A DNA stretch of 64,000 nt, taken from NCBI GenBank assembly GCA_042854365.1, contig AP031437.1, forward strand, positions 806,001-870,000, written 5' to 3'. A model generated the notes under the pieces. It was not told the origin of the DNA, made no database searches, and saw only the letters and a program-made list of their open reading frames with translations. This DNA comes from Anaeromassilibacillus sp001305115 (GTDB taxonomy: Bacteria; Bacillota; Clostridia; Oscillospirales; Acutalibacteraceae). Both the position numbers and the translations under genes were made by a program. Shown piece after piece: positions 8,781 to 17,863 of this stretch. The stretch's first letter is position 1. Each line of letters begins with the position of its first letter.

Positions 8781-8809
8781 ATTTTACAGCGTGGGGCAAA
8801 GAATGACAA
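8781..8809 (-). promoter_or_regulatory. Promoter of proC
   Basis: On the minus strand TTGTCA (8804-8809) and TAAAAT (8781-8786) are separated by 17 bases. Confidence 0.6.
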
Positions 8810-9040
8810 GGCGAGCGATTGGAATGCAGAAAATAGGCATGCGAAAATTTTTGCTGCATACAATGGAATGGCGGGTGGATGGACCGGATTTTTCAGTGAA
8901 ATTTCCGAACTTTTCAAAGTGTCTTCAAAAAACGGTCACATTACGCCAGTATACTAAAGGCAAATCTAAGAAAGGAGATGAGAGACAAGAATAAAGTATA
9001 GAATTGTAAATAGAAATTGAAATACATAATATACTACTGT

Positions 9041-9127
9041 TGAAGCTGACCGGGTGGCTGGAATACCAGCCCGGTCGGCGGGACAGACAAACAGAGAACT
9101 CATGCAACTTTGTGCATGGGCTTTTTT
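9041..9127 (+). other. Possible structured RNA element ending in a terminator-like hairpin
   Basis: A GC-rich hairpin (GACCGG, GTG bulge, GCTGG, loop AATA, CCAGC, CCGGTC) is followed by a purine-rich linker and then by CATGCA-TGCATG with a T run (9101-9127). It does not match any riboswitch consensus I could recall. A weak -10 (TATACT, 8950-8955) lies upstream. It sits in the ~700-base gap between proC and the muramidase gene, which otherwise holds no gene. Confidence 0.35.
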
Positions 9128-9240
9128 ATTTTATCCATGTTGCGATTGAAATCAGGAATGTTTTTAAGTTCATTCCAGTTTTGAAGAAAATTTTGGGCGG
9201 AATTTTACTCAGATTATGTAAACAGTCGACGCTTTTTTCC

Positions 9241-9269
9241 TTGAACATTTTGGGCGTTTACGGTATAAT
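9241..9269 (+). promoter_or_regulatory. Promoter of the muramidase gene
   Basis: TTGAAC and TATAAT are 17 bases apart. This predicts a leader of about 150 bases before the TTG start at 9429. Confidence 0.75.
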
Positions 9270-9428
9270 CAAAACATATTTTGGGAAAATAGGTTTTTTT
9301 GGTCATGACAGATATTTTTGTATTCGGAATAAAAATTCTTTCGTAAAGCGATAGGAATTTGTAGTGAAAGGGAATCTGCTTTGTTGGTTTGTGGTAGGTA
9401 TCCGGATGGGGAATAGGAGTGAACAAAT

Positions 9429-12326
9429 TTGAGAAAGCAATTTCGGCGGATGGGTTCTGCCGTAGCAGCTATGTTGTGTGCCGTTTCGTTGACAGTGACA
9501 GCCCTGCCAAACGTTGCAAGGGCTGTTACCACTGCGCAGACGACGGATTATCTGAATCTGCGTACAGGTGCTGGCAAGTCCTATTCGGTTCTTTTGACCA
9601 TGCCCAAGGGGACGGAAGTTACCGTTCTTGAGGATTCGCAGGGGGAATGGGCGAAAGTACGGCTTTCTTCTGGCCAAGAAGGGTATTGCAGTAAAGCATA
9701 CCTGACAACAGAAGGAACTCTGAGCACCTCCACCTATGGGGCATTGGGGACAGGAGAAGCAGCGGTTACGACAGCAAACCTCAATGTGCGCAAGGGTGCC
9801 GGCACCAGTTATGGAATTGTGACGACTCTTGCGGAGGGCGCCTCGGTGACTATCCTAGACGGCTCTCATGCAACATGGGCGAAAGTGCGCACGGCTAGCG
9901 GGCTGGAAGGATACTGCCTAAAAGAATTTTTGAGCAGTACAGGAAATGCCGCAAATTCTTCTAATACAGGCGGGGAAACGGCTTCTACGGGTAGGACTGC
10001 GGTAACCAAAGACTATCTAAATCTGCGCAGCGGCCCTGGAACCAATTACGATCGTATATTGACGTTGGCGCAAGGCGTCTCAGTAGAGGTATTGGACAAT
10101 TCCAATGCGGAATGGGTCAAGGTTCGCACTTCTTCGGGCCAGGAGGGTTACTGTAACCGGACCTATTTATCGGTTTCCGAAACATCCGCCAGCGATAGTG
10201 CGGGGGCATCCAACTCCAATGCGGGGACTACCGCCGGGTTGACTGCCACGGTTAAGGAAAATTTGAATCTACGTGAAGGCGCTGGTCCCAGCTATGCGAT
10301 TATCAAAACGATGCCAAAAGGCGCGACCGTCACCGTGATTGACAATTCCCATTCCACTTGGGCGAAAATCCGGACATCGGATGGAACAGTAGGATGCTGT
10401 TCCAAGGAATTTTTGGATATCCAAGCCAGCTCTACAACTTCCCCATCCTCCCCACCGGCAGGAACGGCTGATTCCGCTACTTCTTCTGGTTCGAATTTGA
10501 CGGCCACAGCAAAAGAGAGCGTGGCACTGCGCTCTGGAGCAGGGCCGAGCTATGATGTGATCCGTGTACTCTTTCCGCAGGAAACTGTCACGGTAACCGA
10601 CAATTCTCATGCGACTTGGGCAAAGATCAAGACGTCGGATGGGACAGAAGGATACTGTATGAAGCAATATCTAACGATTCAGGCTTCTACCACAGGCACC
10701 GGTTCGGAAACAGGAAATTCCAATGGCGATCAAACAATCACTGGGGCAACGGTCACTGCGGATGCATTGCGTTTGCGTAGTGGGCCGGGAACGCAATATG
10801 ATCAGGTTGCGATGCTGCTCAAGGGAGCCACGCTCACGGTGCTCGATACCTCCAATACAGAGTGGACCAAGGTGCAGACAACCAACAATCTAACAGGTTA
10901 CGTCAGTAATGAGTACATACAGTTCCTATACAACGGCCAGACGGGAGTTCCGGCCAATTCGCTGGCCATTTCGCGCACGTCTGGTACGGTTTCCGCCGGA
11001 AAAACACTTTATATCAAAGCGACAGCAAGCCCGAGTACTGCTTCGATCACATGGAGCAGTAGCAATTCCGCAGTAGCAACCGTCACCAATGGATACATCT
11101 ACGGAGTATCCCCCGGCACAGCTACGATTACAGCCACTTCGGGTTCACAGTCTAAGACCTGTACGGTCACAGTTACGACAGCTGAGCCAGTCCGGACTGC
11201 GTATACCTCACCGAATATTGCAGGAGTAGGTTCTGCGGTCACCTTTACGGCCATTACGGATACCAGCCGGGATGGAGTTCGCTTTACTATCCAGATGCCA
11301 AACGGTACGGCACAGATGATTACGGCTACATCCAGTACAACGGAGACTACTGGTCAGACAAGCACAAAGGTCTGGAAAGCAACAATGAATTTGACCGAAC
11401 AGGGAACTTATCGTGTGGTGGCAAATTCGTCCCAGGGCGGTGTTTACAGTACAGAGGGGTTTGCAACCAGCGCTTATGTGGTATCTTCACAAGACTATAC
11501 GGTGACAACCACTGAACAGCGGCGTGCCAGTGACAAGATGATCGAGTTGATCGCCAATTGGGAAGGCTACAGCGCTTCGGTTTATGCGGACAAGTTGACC
11601 TCCAATCAGGTGCCGACCCTCGGCTATGGACTGACGCTCAAAGAGGGGGATACTTTCTATAACGATCTTTCTAAGACCGAAGCGTGGTCTTTGCTGGTCA
11701 ATACCATCAATGATGCGTCGTATACGACCGAGGTCAACAAGTTTATCACACAGAACAACTTGCGGATGAGCCAGTGCCAATTTGACAGCCTTGTGAGCTT
11801 TGGCTACAATGTGGGCGCAGGATATTGGAACAGCACGTCCTCCGAGATTGATTTGCGACGGATTATCCTAAACGCAGTGGTACCGCCACAGAGCTTTGGC
11901 GCAGGAATGTCCGCTACCGTCAGCAAAGCTACAGTCGTGCGTTCGGCACCGAGTCTTTCCGGTTCGCAAGTATGCGAGGTTGCAAAGGGTACGACCATTT
12001 CGGTTACCTCAGCCGACTTTACGAATCAAAAGGATGGCTGGTATTTGGCGGCTTTGCCGAACGGTTCTGCAGGGTGGATTAATTCCGGATATGTGACCCT
12101 GAATAGTTCCGATTTAGTGCACGACCTCAATTATACGAACGCCTATGCATTTGGAACCGACATGTTGCGTTGGAACCAAGCAGGTGGAAAGAGCTATGCA
12201 GGCCTGTTGTACCGCCGTTTAGGAGAGGCAAATGTCTATAATTACAACGATTACAGCGCATCCCGTGTCAACACCTATGGATATACGTATCCTTCTGCAT
12301 TGGCCTATTTGGACACGAAATCATGA
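9429..12326 (+). CDS. Secreted muramidase with SH3b repeats and a GH24 lysozyme domain
   Basis: The 965-residue exported cell-wall hydrolase starts at TTG 9429 after AGGAG. A signal peptide ends near residue 32 (ALPNVARA). Six SH3b repeats (about 37-497), each with LNLR-x-G-x-G and WAKVR-type motifs, are joined by Ser/Thr/Gly linkers. Then come a Big_2 domain (about 512-582), an Ig-like region and a T4-lysozyme-type GH24 domain from about 698. Catalytic Glu (WEGY, ~711), Asp (YADK, ~721) and Thr (PTLGYG, ~728) match the GH24 triad spacing. The GH24 signature MLRWNQAGGK...GLLYRR occurs only at ~912-935, after another SH3b domain (~826-890) that seems inserted in the catalytic domain. It probably cleaves peptidoglycan for growth, separation or defence. 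It appears monocistronic. Confidence 0.92.
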   Translation: MRKQFRRMGSAVAAMLCAVSLTVTALPNVARAVTTAQTTDYLNLRTGAGKSYSVLLTMPKGTEVTVLEDSQGEWAKVRLSSGQEGYCSKAYLTTEGTLSTSTYGALGTGEAAVTTANLNVRKGAGTSYGIVTTLAEGASVTILDGSHATWAKVRTASGLEGYCLKEFLSSTGNAANSSNTGGETASTGRTAVTKDYLNLRSGPGTNYDRILTLAQGVSVEVLDNSNAEWVKVRTSSGQEGYCNRTYLSVSETSASDSAGASNSNAGTTAGLTATVKENLNLREGAGPSYAIIKTMPKGATVTVIDNSHSTWAKIRTSDGTVGCCSKEFLDIQASSTTSPSSPPAGTADSATSSGSNLTATAKESVALRSGAGPSYDVIRVLFPQETVTVTDNSHATWAKIKTSDGTEGYCMKQYLTIQASTTGTGSETGNSNGDQTITGATVTADALRLRSGPGTQYDQVAMLLKGATLTVLDTSNTEWTKVQTTNNLTGYVSNEYIQFLYNGQTGVPANSLAISRTSGTVSAGKTLYIKATASPSTASITWSSSNSAVATVTNGYIYGVSPGTATITATSGSQSKTCTVTVTTAEPVRTAYTSPNIAGVGSAVTFTAITDTSRDGVRFTIQMPNGTAQMITATSSTTETTGQTSTKVWKATMNLTEQGTYRVVANSSQGGVYSTEGFATSAYVVSSQDYTVTTTEQRRASDKMIELIANWEGYSASVYADKLTSNQVPTLGYGLTLKEGDTFYNDLSKTEAWSLLVNTINDASYTTEVNKFITQNNLRMSQCQFDSLVSFGYNVGAGYWNSTSSEIDLRRIILNAVVPPQSFGAGMSATVSKATVVRSAPSLSGSQVCEVAKGTTISVTSADFTNQKDGWYLAALPNGSAGWINSGYVTLNSSDLVHDLNYTNAYAFGTDMLRWNQAGGKSYAGLLYRRLGEANVYNYNDYSASRVNTYGYTYPSALAYLDTKS

Positions 12327-12405
12327 GATAGCAAGAACCGATTTTGACATTGGATGTTCTCTGGATCAAGTATATGGGATAGTCCATCTATAAGGGGGAG
12401 CCAAT

Positions 12406-12981
12406 TTGACCGAGCGTGAAAAAATGGAAAAGGGACTCTGGTATGATGCCAATTATGATACCGAACTGGTGGAAAAGCGTTTGGAAGCAGAGGAACTATG
12501 TTTTGCTTTTAACCATACACGTCCGAAAGAAGTCGATCAGAAAGAGGCCCTTCTCAAAAAAATTCTTCCCCATAAGGGAGCGGGTGTTGTTATCCTGTCT
12601 CCATTTTACACGGATTACGGCTATAATTGTTGGATAGGAGAAGCCACATTTATCAACCACAATGCTTATCTGATGGATGGCGCCCCCATTGTGATCGGGA
12701 CACACTGTTTTATTGGGCCAAATTGTGGAATGTATACAGCCAATCATCCCGTCGTGGCGGAAGAGCGAAATATGGGATTGGAGCAGGCCAAACCGATTAC
12801 AATTGGAGATCATGTATGGGTTGGAGCAGATGTCACTATTTTGCCGGGGGTCACCATTGGAGAAGGAAGTGTGATTGGAGCCAAGAGTGTTGTGACCAAA
12901 GATATTCCAGCACGCGTGCTTGCTGTAGGCAATCCATGCCGCGTTCTTCGCCCAATCACAGAGGACGATCGTATTCGCTGA
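12406..12981 (+). CDS. Hexapeptide O-acetyltransferase, maltose/galactoside type
   Basis: This 191-residue protein belongs to the LacA/Maa family of left-handed beta-helix acetyltransferases, which move acetyl from acetyl-CoA to sugar hydroxyls. It has an N-terminal Mac domain (EKGLWYDANYDTEL), hexapeptide repeats (IGDHVWVGADVTILPGVTIG, VIGAKSVVTKDIPARVLAVG) and the likely catalytic His in YTANHP. The TTG start at 12406 has AAGGGGGAG at ideal spacing. It lies 79 bases after the muramidase gene without a clear terminator, so it may be read through from it. The physiological acceptor is not known. Confidence 0.93.
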   Translation: MTEREKMEKGLWYDANYDTELVEKRLEAEELCFAFNHTRPKEVDQKEALLKKILPHKGAGVVILSPFYTDYGYNCWIGEATFINHNAYLMDGAPIVIGTHCFIGPNCGMYTANHPVVAEERNMGLEQAKPITIGDHVWVGADVTILPGVTIGEGSVIGAKSVVTKDIPARVLAVGNPCRVLRPITEDDRIR

Positions 12982-13604
12982 AGATCAGGTGAAAGACTGG
13001 CGCGAGAGAATGACAGGGTGTTTTAAAATACCTGTTCGATCCGTTTTTGCAGGGAGATCTGGAACAAAGCCCGTTTCCGAGGGATTTTCCTCCCAAAAGA
13101 GATTTATTGAAAACGATAAAAGGACGCTCTGCGAGCTGGCAATGTGCCGGATGCAGGGCGTCCTTTATATACTTGCTGATTTCAATGTACCATCGCTCTT
13201 TTTGTACGAAGCGCTTTTTGCATTCACCTCCTAGTGAGATAGAAGTAAGGGTTAAACGAATATTTTGGATGATAATGTGAGTAAGTTTCACGATTTTTAT
13301 ATTGACTTCTATAGTATGTCATTGTAGCGTAGAAGATGCGAAAAAGAGAGGTGATGAAGCAACGTAAAGCCAGCTTGGAATCATAGGCTCTGTATAAGGA
13401 GGATCGTTCGTATGTGGCCTAAAGGGCAGATAAGGGTATGCTGGTGAAACTTTGGAAAAGTAGTAGAGGCAAAACGAGAAAGGCTGACCGTTTTTTAGGC
13501 GGATACCAGCGAATTAGAACGTACGGAACTTCTTTTCCTGTATAAGGCCGTTTCAAGTAAGTTTGAGGATTGCATGTAGAAGAACTTGGGAAAGGAACAA
13601 CACT
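12982..13604 (+). other. Intergenic region with a terminator and decayed reading frames
   Basis: About 620 bases. A strong hairpin lies at 13118-13167. Downstream, TTGACT at 13302-13307 with a weak TAGCGT -10 could be a promoter. Two very short frames with Shine-Dalgarno sites (MKQRKASLES and MWPKGQIRVCW, 13350-13450) end at once and look like remnants of a decayed gene. Confidence 0.5.
13118..13167. terminator. Terminator hairpin
   Basis: AAAGGACGCTCTGC and GCAGGGCGTCCTTT form a 14-bp stem with one G-T pair around a 20-odd base loop. It lies 137 bases after the acetyltransferase gene. Confidence 0.65.
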
Positions 13605-13880
13605 ATGGACAGCATTTTAAAACACTTATATGAAGGGGAACTCTATCCAGAGGAAAAGATCGTTTCCACAGATCCGAAATATCATTCCCTTGTACGTGAA
13701 ATCAATGAAGAACAGAACTACTTATATGAACTTTTGGATGAAACAGACGGCAGGCGGCTGGAGCACCTGGGGAAACTCTATATGGAGGAAAATGCCATGG
13801 ACTGTTACGCGGGTTTTGCCTACGGGTTTCGATTGGGGGCGCGCATGATGTGTGAGATTTTCGCGAAGGAGAACCATTGA
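13605..13880 (+). CDS. DUF6809-like small protein
   Basis: The 91-residue acidic, helical protein starts MDSILKHLYEGELYPEE and ends in a conserved-looking FAYGFRLGARMMCEIF helix. This is the pattern of DUF6809 proteins, common in clostridia and of unknown function. The ATG at 13605 follows AAAGGA; the in-frame upstream start at 13563 lacks a site. It is followed by a bidirectional terminator shared with the minus-strand yifB gene. Confidence 0.75.
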   Translation: MDSILKHLYEGELYPEEKIVSTDPKYHSLVREINEEQNYLYELLDETDGRRLEHLGKLYMEENAMDCYAGFAYGFRLGARMMCEIFAKENH

Positions 13881-13920
13881 CAGAGGTTAAAGAGCAGAAT
13901 CATTTTCGAATTTCACAGCG

Positions 13921-13960
13921 CAAAAGGCCGGAAAGCCGTTTCGTGGGCTCCGGCCTTTTG
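13921..13960. terminator. Bidirectional terminator between DUF6809 and yifB
   Basis: CAAAAGGCCGGA and TCCGGCCTTTTG pair, and an inner AGCC/GGCT pairing is possible. It lies between the two converging genes. Confidence 0.85.
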
Positions 13961-13988
13961 TGTTTCTGTTATAGGGCCCTTTTAGCTT

Positions 13989-15536
13989 TTACAATTCCCG
14001 TGTCCAGTACTTTCGGTCCAATGCACGATATTGTACGGCTTCCGCCGCATGAACAGCCTGAATCTGCTCGCTTCCATCCAAGTCTGCGATGGTTCTGGCG
14101 ACCTTTAAAATACGATCGTATGCACGTGCAGATAGGCCGATGGTTTCAAAAGCATGTTTGAATAGATTTCTGGCGTCGTCGCTCAATACGCAGATCGTAT
14201 GTAAACATTCTGGGGTGATGCGGGCATTACAGGAGATTGCTGTCCCGCGATAGCGGTCGTTTTGTATTGCGCGTGCAGCATCGACCCGCTGCTTGATCGA
14301 GGAAGAGGGTTCTGACGGGAGGGAAGAATCAAGCTTATCAAATTCCACGGCAGGTACTTCGATATGAAGATCCAAACGGTCCAGCAGGGGGCCGCTGACA
14401 CGGGAGAGATAGCGGGAAACTGCGCCGGCGCTACAGACACACCGCCTGGTAGGATGCCCAAAATATCCACAGGGACAGGGGTTCATGGCGGCCACCAGCA
14501 TCACGCTACACGGGTACGAAACCGCTCCGCTGGCGCGAGAGATCGTCACCCGGCCATCCTCGATGGGTTGCCGGAGAACCTCCATAGCACTGCGGGAAAA
14601 TTCCGGGAGTTCATCCAGAAACAAAACCCCGTTGTGGGCAAGGGATAGCTCTCCCGGCTTGGGAAGAATCCCTCCCCCGGAAAGCCCGGCTGCTGATACG
14701 GTGTGATGTGGCGAACGAAACGGCCGCGCCCGTATGAGTGCTGTACAGGTGGGGAGTGTCCCTGCAATGGAATGAATTTTTGTTGTTTCAATGGACTCTT
14801 CGAAGGTCATATCGGGCAGAATGGAGGGGAGCCGCTTGGCCAACATACTTTTGCCAGAGCCGGGTGGACCGATCAGGAGAACATTGTGCATCCCGGCCGC
14901 TGCAATTTCCAGCGCACGTTTCGCCTCTTCCTGTCCGCGAACTTCGGCAAAGTCAGGGAAAAGCCCGTCGTTTTGGCTTGGAGTGTCTCCTGGAAGGATG
15001 GGAGATAGCGGGACACGCCCTGTTAGATGGGCAAGAAGAGATTCGAGGTTGCGCACCGGGTAAACCTCAAGCCCTTGAACGACAGCACCCTCGGCAGCAT
15101 TTTGTGCAGGGGCAAATAAACGCCGAAACCCTGCCTCTTTTGCAGCAATTGCCATTGGTAGCGTCCCACGGATGGGGCGGACAGCCCCGGAAAGGGAAAG
15201 CTCCCCAAGGAATATGCTGTCTTCCACCGATGCATCCAGTTGACTGGAAGCACGCAACAGGGCAATAAGGATCGGCAGATCATAGAGGGAGCCCTCTTTG
15301 CGCTTGTTCGCTGGGGCGAGATTGACGGTGATCCGGCTGACGGGAAACTGGAAGCCCATATTTTTCAATGCCGCACGGACGCGGTCTCGCGCTTCGCGTA
15401 CCGCAGCATCGGGTAGGCCGACCATCTCGAACGCGGGAAGCCCCCGTGAAAGATCCACCTCTACCTCTACGACAAATGCGTCCAATCCATATAATCCCAT
15501 GCTGTATACATGTTCTACCACGGTTGTATCCCCCAC
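13989..15536 (-). CDS. YifB/ComM-family Mg-chelatase-like AAA+ ATPase
   Basis: The 515-residue protein has the three expected parts. An N-terminal ChlI-like domain spans ~1-170 (RGLPAFEMVGLPDAAVREARDRV has the family look). The AAA+ core has Walker A GPPGSGKS near 222, Walker B VLFLDELPEF and a CPCGYFG-x-C Cys cluster. A C-terminal Mg_chelatase_C domain follows (GLSARAYDRILKVARTIADL). In Gram-negatives ComM is a branch-migration helicase for integrating DNA during natural transformation; the role in Firmicutes is less certain. The GTG at 15536 follows AGGAG by eleven bases. It precedes no dprA here, unlike many relatives. Confidence 0.93.
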   Translation of the reverse strand: MGDTTVVEHVYSMGLYGLDAFVVEVEVDLSRGLPAFEMVGLPDAAVREARDRVRAALKNMGFQFPVSRITVNLAPANKRKEGSLYDLPILIALLRASSQLDASVEDSIFLGELSLSGAVRPIRGTLPMAIAAKEAGFRRLFAPAQNAAEGAVVQGLEVYPVRNLESLLAHLTGRVPLSPILPGDTPSQNDGLFPDFAEVRGQEEAKRALEIAAAGMHNVLLIGPPGSGKSMLAKRLPSILPDMTFEESIETTKIHSIAGTLPTCTALIRARPFRSPHHTVSAAGLSGGGILPKPGELSLAHNGVLFLDELPEFSRSAMEVLRQPIEDGRVTISRASGAVSYPCSVMLVAAMNPCPCGYFGHPTRRCVCSAGAVSRYLSRVSGPLLDRLDLHIEVPAVEFDKLDSSLPSEPSSSIKQRVDAARAIQNDRYRGTAISCNARITPECLHTICVLSDDARNLFKHAFETIGLSARAYDRILKVARTIADLDGSEQIQAVHAAEAVQYRALDRKYWTREL

Positions 15537-15614
15537 TCGATCAAAGTCTCCTGAAATTATACGCTATGGTGGGGAATCCTGCGAAAAAGGAGATAAAACT
15601 TCACCTCAGAATGT

Positions 15615-16085
15615 TTAAGAATATTGGTCGATTATGGCAGAGACCTGTTCCGGGCGAACAGATGGGTGGATAGTGGAATCAATCATTACATTCGGAGCGT
15701 TACCACATTTTTTCAGGCAATTGCGCGTTTCCAGATGGAACCGGCCATCCGTTGTGGTTTCGCCCGGTAAGATTCCAAGGGCGTCTTGTATGGCGCGTAA
15801 GACGGCTATGCCCCCTTTTGACGAACAGCGTGGCCCCGTACATACCGTGATTTGATGGCGGTATTCCGCTTCTGTAAGACCAGGTATCCGTTTGACCAAC
15901 GCAGCGACCAGAGAAGGAGACGTTTCTGTCGCTTGGGCAATGCGCTGCTGAATGACGGTTGGCACACACCCGTAAAGCTGTTGGACCTCCCGCAGAAGAG
16001 CGATTAGGGCCTGCTGGTCGCCCGCGCCAGCAGTTCCTCGATAACGTTCCAGCGTAGACTCCAAAATGGTTTTCTTTTCTTCCAT
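15615..16085 (-). CDS. NuoE-like [2Fe-2S] thioredoxin-fold ferredoxin
   Basis: The 156-residue protein has a helical N-terminal segment (ending LREVQQLYGCVP) and a thioredoxin-like 2Fe-2S domain. Ligands are the four Cys in CTGPRC and CLKKC, the NuoE/HydC pattern of C-x4-C ... C-x3-C. Such subunits pass electrons to a NuoF-type flavoprotein in NADH dehydrogenases or bifurcating hydrogenases, but no NuoF/HydA gene is adjacent. Start ATG 16085 follows AAAAGGAGG. It may be an orphan subunit partnering a complex encoded elsewhere. Confidence 0.9.
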   Translation of the reverse strand: MEEKKTILESTLERYRGTAGAGDQQALIALLREVQQLYGCVPTVIQQRIAQATETSPSLVAALVKRIPGLTEAEYRHQITVCTGPRCSSKGGIAVLRAIQDALGILPGETTTDGRFHLETRNCLKKCGNAPNVMIDSTIHPSVRPEQVSAIIDQYS

Positions 16086-16146
16086 GCACGAATTCCTCCT
16101 TTTATCAGTCTATGGGATATTCTTTCTAGGGAACCATGGGGTATAC

Positions 16147-16176
16147 CAATGCCCTGCCAGGGCTGGCAGGGCATTG
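16147..16176. terminator. Perfect palindrome after the PF06541-like gene
   Basis: CAATGCCCTGCCAG and CTGGCAGGGCATTG are exact reverse complements two bases apart. The stem is very stable but lacks a T run, so it may act as an mRNA end protector or weak terminator for the minus-strand gene ending at 16181. Confidence 0.6.
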
Positions 16177-16180
16177 ACGG

Positions 16181-16882
16181 TTAAGCAAGCTGCATATTTG
16201 GATAGACCTTTTTCAGATATTCGTCTGTATAATGCTCATCCAAAAAAACGGCTACGGGATTATTCGCAGGAATTCCTAGATGCCGGTTGGTTTGACGGCG
16301 AATCGCCGCACCGGATATCAGAATATCGAATACCATAAAAATCAACAGGATCCATGCGATCATTTTTCCCGGCCGGTTGGGGATGCTTTCGATCAGATTG
16401 GTAAAGAACGGAAGCATATGCTTTAAGAAAATCAATCCCAGGATTCCCCAACATGCCGAGTAAAATACATTTGTACGGCCATGGACGTTCAAAGGGGAGT
16501 TGCTATATTCCCAGGATACCGTCCCGAAGATCAGTTCCTGGAATAGAGAACACAGATATTCAAAAATACCGCCAATCACGCCGCTTGCCAGGAAAATCAC
16601 CAGGCTGCTGGAATGACGGAACCGATAGAGTACAACCGTAAAGATGACGGCCCCCATTCCATAAACTGGGCTGAACGGGCCGTAGATCAATCCCTGCCGG
16701 CTTTCAAAGTAACCGAGACGCAAATAACACCAGAGCATTTCCACGCAATAACCGATGATGCAGCCAATGATAAAAACAAAAAATAGCTTGTAAAAGTTTA
16801 ATCCATGCGCGAAGGAATCCTTCCGTCCTTCTTCGGGGGTATAATTGTGAACTTTTTCTTCCTGTTTTCCAAACCGAATCAT
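16181..16882 (-). CDS. Putative membrane protein of the PF06541 (ABC-transporter type IV) family
   Basis: The 233-residue protein begins with a charged cytosolic N-terminus and then has five or so membrane segments (FYKLFFVFIIGCIIGYCVEM, IYGPFSPVYGMGAVIF, VIFLASGVIGGIFEYLC, YSACWGILGLIFLKHMLPF and a C-terminal helix). The motif GLIYGPFSPVYG and the FQELIFGTVSWEYS...GR stretch are typical of PF06541, annotated as putative ABC-transporter type IV although no ATPase partner is known. The ATG at 16882 has AGAAAGAGGTG upstream. No transporter gene adjoins it, so the substrate cannot be stated. Confidence 0.85.
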   Translation of the reverse strand: MIRFGKQEEKVHNYTPEEGRKDSFAHGLNFYKLFFVFIIGCIIGYCVEMLWCYLRLGYFESRQGLIYGPFSPVYGMGAVIFTVVLYRFRHSSSLVIFLASGVIGGIFEYLCSLFQELIFGTVSWEYSNSPLNVHGRTNVFYSACWGILGLIFLKHMLPFFTNLIESIPNRPGKMIAWILLIFMVFDILISGAAIRRQTNRHLGIPANNPVAVFLDEHYTDEYLKKVYPNMQLA

Positions 16883-17092
16883 GGGTACACCTCTTTCTCT
16901 GTCAAAGTATGTTGTATCATGTCGATAAAGGACATCTTAACATAAAGCGCCTGCATCTGTAAAGCAACCAAAGAAATAGGGGAAACCGGAAAAGTCTTTG
17001 TGAAAAACCATTCAAGGCTTTTGTGAAAAGACTCTTGCCTTTCACATTGACGAAATAAAACAAATATATTTTTTTAGAAGGACAAATATTTG

Positions 17093-17121
17093 TTGACTTT
17101 ATAGAGAGAATGCAGTATGAT
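17093..17121 (+). promoter_or_regulatory. Promoter of the sigma-factor gene
   Basis: TTGACT (17093-17098) and TATGAT (17116-17121) are 17 bases apart. Transcription should start near 17128, so the in-frame ATG at 17110 lies inside the promoter and cannot be the main start. Confidence 0.75.
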
Positions 17122-17163
17122 ATAGAAAGTCATAAGGAATGTGAGTCTCATGAGGTGTTATGT

Positions 17164-17760
17164 TTGGCCACAGAAATCCAAAACAACCGTATGGAATCTT
17201 ATTCGGATCAACAGTTGGCCACACTTGTGAGAGAGGGAGACCCGGATGCATTTTTGGAATTGACGTCCCGTTACATGACGCTCATCCGGGCAAAGGCTGC
17301 ACCGTTTCACGGCACTATGCTGGAAGCGGATGACCTATGCCAGGAAGGACTTTTGGGGTTGTTGGATGCGGTGCGCAATTATCGGGAGGACGGCGGTGCA
17401 AGCTTCCGTACGTATGCGGGTGTCTGCATTACGAATCGCATTATTATGGCATACCGGTGGGCGGCCGGCCGGAAAAACTTTCCGTTAAACAATTTTGTTC
17501 CGCTCAGTGAGGAAGGTGCTTCCTGTGGCGTGTTTGCCGGGGAAGAGGCCAACCCCGAAAAAATGCTGGTGGAAGAGGAGGATCTGCTTCTCCTCAAACG
17601 ATTCATCAGCCGTGGTTTGTCTAAAATGGAACGCCAGGTGCTTATGCTTTATTTGGGCGGTTATAGTTACAAGGAGATCGCCGATTCCCTTTGTATTACC
17701 TCGAAGGCTGCAGATAACGCCCTGCAACGTGTGCGCCGCAAGCTCAAGGAACCGTTTTAG
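17164..17760 (+). CDS. SigH-like sigma-70 family RNA polymerase sigma factor
   Basis: This is a sigma factor with regions 2 and 4 only. Region 2 (DDLCQEGLLGLLDAVRNY and FRTYAGVCITNRIIMAYRW) binds core polymerase and the -10 element; region 4 (MERQVLMLYLGGYSYKEIA then an HTH) reads the -35. The architecture and short linker match sporulation SigH. I chose TTG 17164 (198 residues) because GAGGTG lies six bases upstream and because ATG 17110 overlaps the promoter; ATG 17191 is another option without a site. SigH controls the transition to sporulation, but equating this gene with spo0H is an inference. The neighbours are not sporulation genes. Confidence 0.85.
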   Translation: MATEIQNNRMESYSDQQLATLVREGDPDAFLELTSRYMTLIRAKAAPFHGTMLEADDLCQEGLLGLLDAVRNYREDGGASFRTYAGVCITNRIIMAYRWAAGRKNFPLNNFVPLSEEGASCGVFAGEEANPEKMLVEEEDLLLLKRFISRGLSKMERQVLMLYLGGYSYKEIADSLCITSKAADNALQRVRRKLKEPF

Positions 17761-17863
17761 TCCCATTCATATGCCCAGCTCAAGAGGAGCGTTGTTTTAT
17801 GGCAAAGGCGCGGTGCAAATCCGGCAAGGGCAAATATCTATAATCTGAAGCGAGGTATATCAA

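Noticed and set aside
9041..9127. c-di-AMP (ydaO) riboswitch upstream of a cell-wall hydrolase
   Set aside because: Context would suit it, but the element is too short and lacks the conserved ydaO core sequences.
9040..9354. A 104-codon plus-strand frame
   Set aside because: It runs through the hairpins and the muramidase promoter and has no ribosome binding site.
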